From assembly GCA_964529155.1 (NCBI GenBank), contig CAZGVV010000047.1:1-16426 (forward strand): a DNA stretch of 16,426 nt, in the 5' to 3' direction. The notes under the pieces were generated by a model. It did no database searches, was not told where the DNA came from, and saw only the letters and a list, made by a program, of their open reading frames with translations. A program made the translations under genes and the position numbers. This document shows positions 13,731 to 16,426 of this stretch, piece by piece (positions within the stretch are counted from its first letter, which is position 1; every line of letters starts with the position of its first letter). Source of the DNA: CAZGVV01 sp964529155. Lineage in GTDB: Bacteria; Pseudomonadota; Alphaproteobacteria; Rickettsiales; SXRF01.

Positions 13731-15351
13731 CGCCATACCTTATAGTGCAGCGCTGGATGCTGCACTTCCGCGAGTGCTATCCATGCTGGACCGTGAACCG
13801 ATTTCTAGAACCTATGGCTGTGCAGACCGAGTGTTCTGGTCATGGAAATTCACCGATTTTCCAGGCGCGCGTTTTCAAGAGATCGCGTATCTCTTAGCTA
13901 GTCTTGATTCCCTCACTTTGCCGACCGAATGGGCAAAGGCTGCAATTGCTTATTGGCAAAGGCTACAGCACCGCGACGGTTCATTTGATGAAGCTTACCC
14001 TTATGAGCGAAGTTTGGCTGCTACTGCCTTCACCGGTTTTTATGTAGGCCAGGCATTTTTAAAACTACAAGTTCATTATGAACCAGAAGTACAAGCTGCC
14101 CTCATAAAGACATTTGCTGCAGCGGGCGATTGGCTCTGCCGTAACGATGAACGACACGGCGTTCTTTCTAACCATTTAGCGGCGGCGGCAGCAGCGCTAC
14201 AAACGATTGCGGATATTACAGGTAATTCAAAATTTACCAAACGCCGTGATTATTTCATAAATCGTATTTTACAGCATCAATCTTCTGAAGGTTGGTATGA
14301 GGAATATGGTGGGGCAGACCCCGGCTATCAAACTCATACCACCTTTTATTTAGCCTATGTCTGGACACGCACGCATGATACTGCTCTGCACGATAGCCTG
14401 CAGCGTTCGGTCTGCTATTTTTGGCATTTTGTGCATGTGAACGGCTCGATCGGTGGCGAATATGCCAGTAGAAATACGCGCTTTTATATGCCCGCCGGAT
14501 TCGAGATATTAGCAGGCTCTATGCCGGAAGCTGCCGCAGTGGCAATTTTTATGCGCGCTTCCATCGCATCGCAGGCAGTGGTCGGATTAGAAGCAATGGA
14601 TGCTTATAATATTTTACCACTCTTCAATAATTATTGTTTTGCTGCAGATTTTGCAAAACACCTAGATCAGAGCCAGCTTCCGGAAATACCGTTTTATACA
14701 ACGGGCATTACGCAATACCCAAAGTCTGGGCATATAGTTATTTCTACACCAGCTTATCAACTTATTATCGCCACATCTAAAGGCGGCGTTTGCAGCGCAT
14801 TTGCTAAGCAAAGCGGTGCAAATTTGATAGATAGCGGAGTGGCGCTTATTTGTGATAATGGAGCGACTGTAACCAGCCAAGGACTGCATTGCAGCAAAGT
14901 AGTGCGCCAAACGGAAAATAGCATTGAGATCGAAGCCAAATTTGTTGCCGTAAATCAAATGCTCATGTCACCCTATAAATTTGGGGCGCTACGTGGTATT
15001 TCTCTAGCTTCAGCACTATGGCCGAGATTTGCTTATCATGCCAAGCGTCTATTAGTTCATGTGCTGGTACGCCGTAAGAAAGAGACATTAGCCCGGCTGA
15101 TACGTCATATTATCTGGAGCGATCAAGGTATAACCATAGAAGATAAGATTACATTGCACGGCGTGCCATCAATACATGAAGCATGGCGAGGTGGGCGTTT
15201 CTCCGCAGTACATATGGGCTCCTCGCGCTATTTTGAACGCCATGAGTTAGCGGATACATTAGCACTTACACGCTTGACTCTTGCGCAGTTGCAGCAGCTT
15301 AATGAGATAGGAACATTGGCTTTTACACGTCAATGGCACACACAGAAATAG
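13714..15351 (+). CDS. Large helical protein of unknown function in the glycan operon, possibly an alpha/alpha-toroid enzyme
   Basis: The protein has 545 residues without signal peptide or clear membrane helix, so it is likely cytoplasmic. The start at 13714 overlaps the previous gene by 17 bases; an ATG two codons later is equally possible and no good ribosome site decides. Conserved-looking motifs in the first half are RTYGCADR (32-39), FWSWKFTDFPGARFQE (41-56), HRDGSFDEAYPYERS (86-100), SNHLAAAAAAL (152-162), EGWYEEYGGADPGYQ (192-206) and a segment around NTRFYMPAGFE (254-264). Repeated helical hairpins with GSFDE- and GWYEEYGG-like turns suggest an (alpha/alpha) toroid. The second half (about 320-520) looks beta-rich. 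That layout occurs in heparinase II/III-type lyases and some epimerases, where Asn, His and Tyr are catalytic, but I cannot assign the family. Its place between a flippase-like protein and a glycosyltransferase suggests a role in modifying the same glycan. Confidence 0.85.
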   Translation: MLMPSDAIPYSAALDAALPRVLSMLDREPISRTYGCADRVFWSWKFTDFPGARFQEIAYLLASLDSLTLPTEWAKAAIAYWQRLQHRDGSFDEAYPYERSLAATAFTGFYVGQAFLKLQVHYEPEVQAALIKTFAAAGDWLCRNDERHGVLSNHLAAAAAALQTIADITGNSKFTKRRDYFINRILQHQSSEGWYEEYGGADPGYQTHTTFYLAYVWTRTHDTALHDSLQRSVCYFWHFVHVNGSIGGEYASRNTRFYMPAGFEILAGSMPEAAAVAIFMRASIASQAVVGLEAMDAYNILPLFNNYCFAADFAKHLDQSQLPEIPFYTTGITQYPKSGHIVISTPAYQLIIATSKGGVCSAFAKQSGANLIDSGVALICDNGATVTSQGLHCSKVVRQTENSIEIEAKFVAVNQMLMSPYKFGALRGISLASALWPRFAYHAKRLLVHVLVRRKKETLARLIRHIIWSDQGITIEDKITLHGVPSIHEAWRGGRFSAVHMGSSRYFERHELADTLALTRLTLAQLQQLNEIGTLAFTRQWHTQK

Positions 15352-15363
15352 GAAAGAGCTCAC

Positions 15364-16335
15364 ATGATATCGATTGTATGCCCCTTTTATAACGAGCAGA
15401 TTATACTGGCTAAGGCAATAGAGTGCATGCTTGCCAATCTCAGTCGGCTGGCCGAACCATGGGAGTTAGTAATAGTTAATGACGGCTCTATCGATAATTC
15501 ACTATCTATCGCTCAAGCTCTGGCAGAATGCGAACCACGGCTGCGGGTAGTAAGCTATGTGAAAAATCATGGTCGCGGCTATGCGTTACGTAAGGGCATC
15601 GAGGCCGCGCAAGGCGAGATTATCATCACGACAGAAATAGATTGCTCTTGGGGTGAAGACATCGTCACCAAGCTAGTGGCAGCGCTGCGGGCGAACCCAG
15701 CGCTTGATATTGTCATCGCGTCTACGAATCTGCCGGGCGGCAGCTATGCTAACGTACCGTTATTACGTGTGAAGTTATCACGCATGGGAAATATGCTGTT
15801 ACGGCTGACCCTCTCCAATCAGATTAGCATGTTCACCGGCATGACCCGCGGTTACCGTGCTACCGCTATAAAAAGCCTGCCAATCAGCGAAATGGGGAAG
15901 GAATTCCATCTCGATGTAATTGTCAAGGCGCTGGCGCTGGGTCTTCGTATCGGCGAAATTCCAGTAACACTTACTTGGCAGAATGATAAGCTGGCCCAGG
16001 ACGGCGCGCCGAAGCGTAAATCTTCCAGTAAGCTCAAGCGTATCATCGGCACACATTTACTGTTTGCTTTAAGCGGCCGCCCCTTCCGCTATTTATTCGT
16101 TCTAAGCGCTATGGTCTTCGCATTGTCACTGATATTTCTGCTTTGGGGCATTATCCATTTAATAATTGGCGCTGTGTCAGTCTATTTATTGATCCTTGCA
16201 CTGTCATGCTTCATTTTATTCGTATTATTGGGTGGTATTAGTGTACTTGCGCTACAGCAAAATGCAATCTTACGTGAATTATGGATTACCAGGCAGGAGA
16301 TAAAGGCAGCGCAGGAGACTCTCATTAGGCCTTAA
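15364..16335 (+). CDS. GT2-family glycosyltransferase with two C-terminal membrane helices
   Basis: The catalytic domain is of the dolichol-/polyprenyl-phosphate sugar synthase type: FYNEQ (8-12), VNDGSIDNS (38-46), NHGRGYALRKGI (68-79), the metal-site region TTEIDCSWGED (89-99) and TRGYR (161-165). EFHLDVIVKA (180-189) and LRIGEIPVTLTW (194-205) complete the pattern. Residues 241-268 and 270-297 are hydrophobic and form two membrane helices, as in GtrB/ArnC-like enzymes. The usual first Asp of the DxD motif is Glu91 (E-I-D), a conservative change. The probable reaction is transfer of a sugar from a nucleotide to undecaprenyl phosphate on the inner membrane face. The ATG follows AGGAAAGAG, 12 bases after the stop of the previous gene. 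It is the last gene of the operon inside the window; the remaining 91 bases hold no recognisable feature. Confidence 0.92.
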   Translation: MISIVCPFYNEQIILAKAIECMLANLSRLAEPWELVIVNDGSIDNSLSIAQALAECEPRLRVVSYVKNHGRGYALRKGIEAAQGEIIITTEIDCSWGEDIVTKLVAALRANPALDIVIASTNLPGGSYANVPLLRVKLSRMGNMLLRLTLSNQISMFTGMTRGYRATAIKSLPISEMGKEFHLDVIVKALALGLRIGEIPVTLTWQNDKLAQDGAPKRKSSSKLKRIIGTHLLFALSGRPFRYLFVLSAMVFALSLIFLLWGIIHLIIGAVSVYLLILALSCFILFVLLGGISVLALQQNAILRELWITRQEIKAAQETLIRP

Positions 16336-16426
16336 CAAGAACACTTCATACCTGATTATCTAAATTCCAAATCTATAGTCATTTAACTTTATAATTTCTT
16401 ATGCTATAGAGTTTGAATGACGTATT

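Noticed and set aside
16336..16426. Promoter or small gene after the last glycosyltransferase
   Set aside because: The AT-rich end contains several TATA-like words but no paired -35 at proper spacing, no hairpin with T run and no credible frame.

Overview
The window reads as a piece of a draft or metagenome-derived genome from a Gram-negative bacterium. Three runs of N (1176-1185, 4176-4185, 8842-8857) are assembly gaps, and two of them interrupt genes. An alphaproteobacterium is the best guess. The reasons are the order SRP RNA - dnaX - ybaB - recR, a DnaX C-terminus ending in an AEIVDV-type tail, and a short CpaA/TadV-type prepilin peptidase. The order and family cannot be resolved by eye.

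Left part (1-1671). A minus-strand gene with a repetitive AAEKP tail runs off the left edge. It has a predicted promoter with a palindromic operator candidate. Next come an intrinsic terminator and a minus-strand gene for a small secreted protein, split by an N gap. The following non-coding stretch contains a gene that an ORF search misses: the small bacterial signal recognition particle RNA (ffs), with a good promoter. A large hairpin lies after it.

Housekeeping block (1672-5462, + strand). A glycine-zipper lipoprotein is followed by dnaX (DNA polymerase III tau/gamma), ybaB (nucleoid-associated protein), recR (recombination mediator) and a prepilin peptidase. dnaX carries a run of nine A exactly in the linker after domain III, with stop codons waiting in both other frames. 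This is the arrangement that produces a short gamma form in other bacteria. Repeats and an inverted repeat sit between ybaB and recR.

Middle (5463-8857). A glycine/alanine-rich membrane protein of unknown function (+) converges on a large polytopic membrane protein (-) that resembles GT-C/DUF6056-type glycosyltransferases. A near-perfect 53-nt palindrome lies between them.

Surface-glycan operon (9016-16335, + strand). wecB, wecC, an asparagine-synthase-like amidotransferase, a four-helix SMR/EamA-like membrane protein, a 545-residue protein without a recognised name, and a GT2 glycosyltransferase with two C-terminal membrane helices follow each other with overlaps or short gaps. WecB and WecC should convert UDP-GlcNAc to UDP-ManNAcA, and the amidotransferase may turn a uronic acid into a uronamide. 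The GT2 enzyme, the small flippase-like protein and the divergent GT-C-like protein together look like a polyprenyl-phosphate sugar transfer system (ArnC/ArnEF/ArnT or GtrB/GtrA/Gtr logic). The operon is preceded by a compact intrinsic-terminator hairpin inside the leader, which suggests attenuation or antitermination. The base composition of the glycan part and of the left edge looks more AT-rich than the dnaX-recR block.
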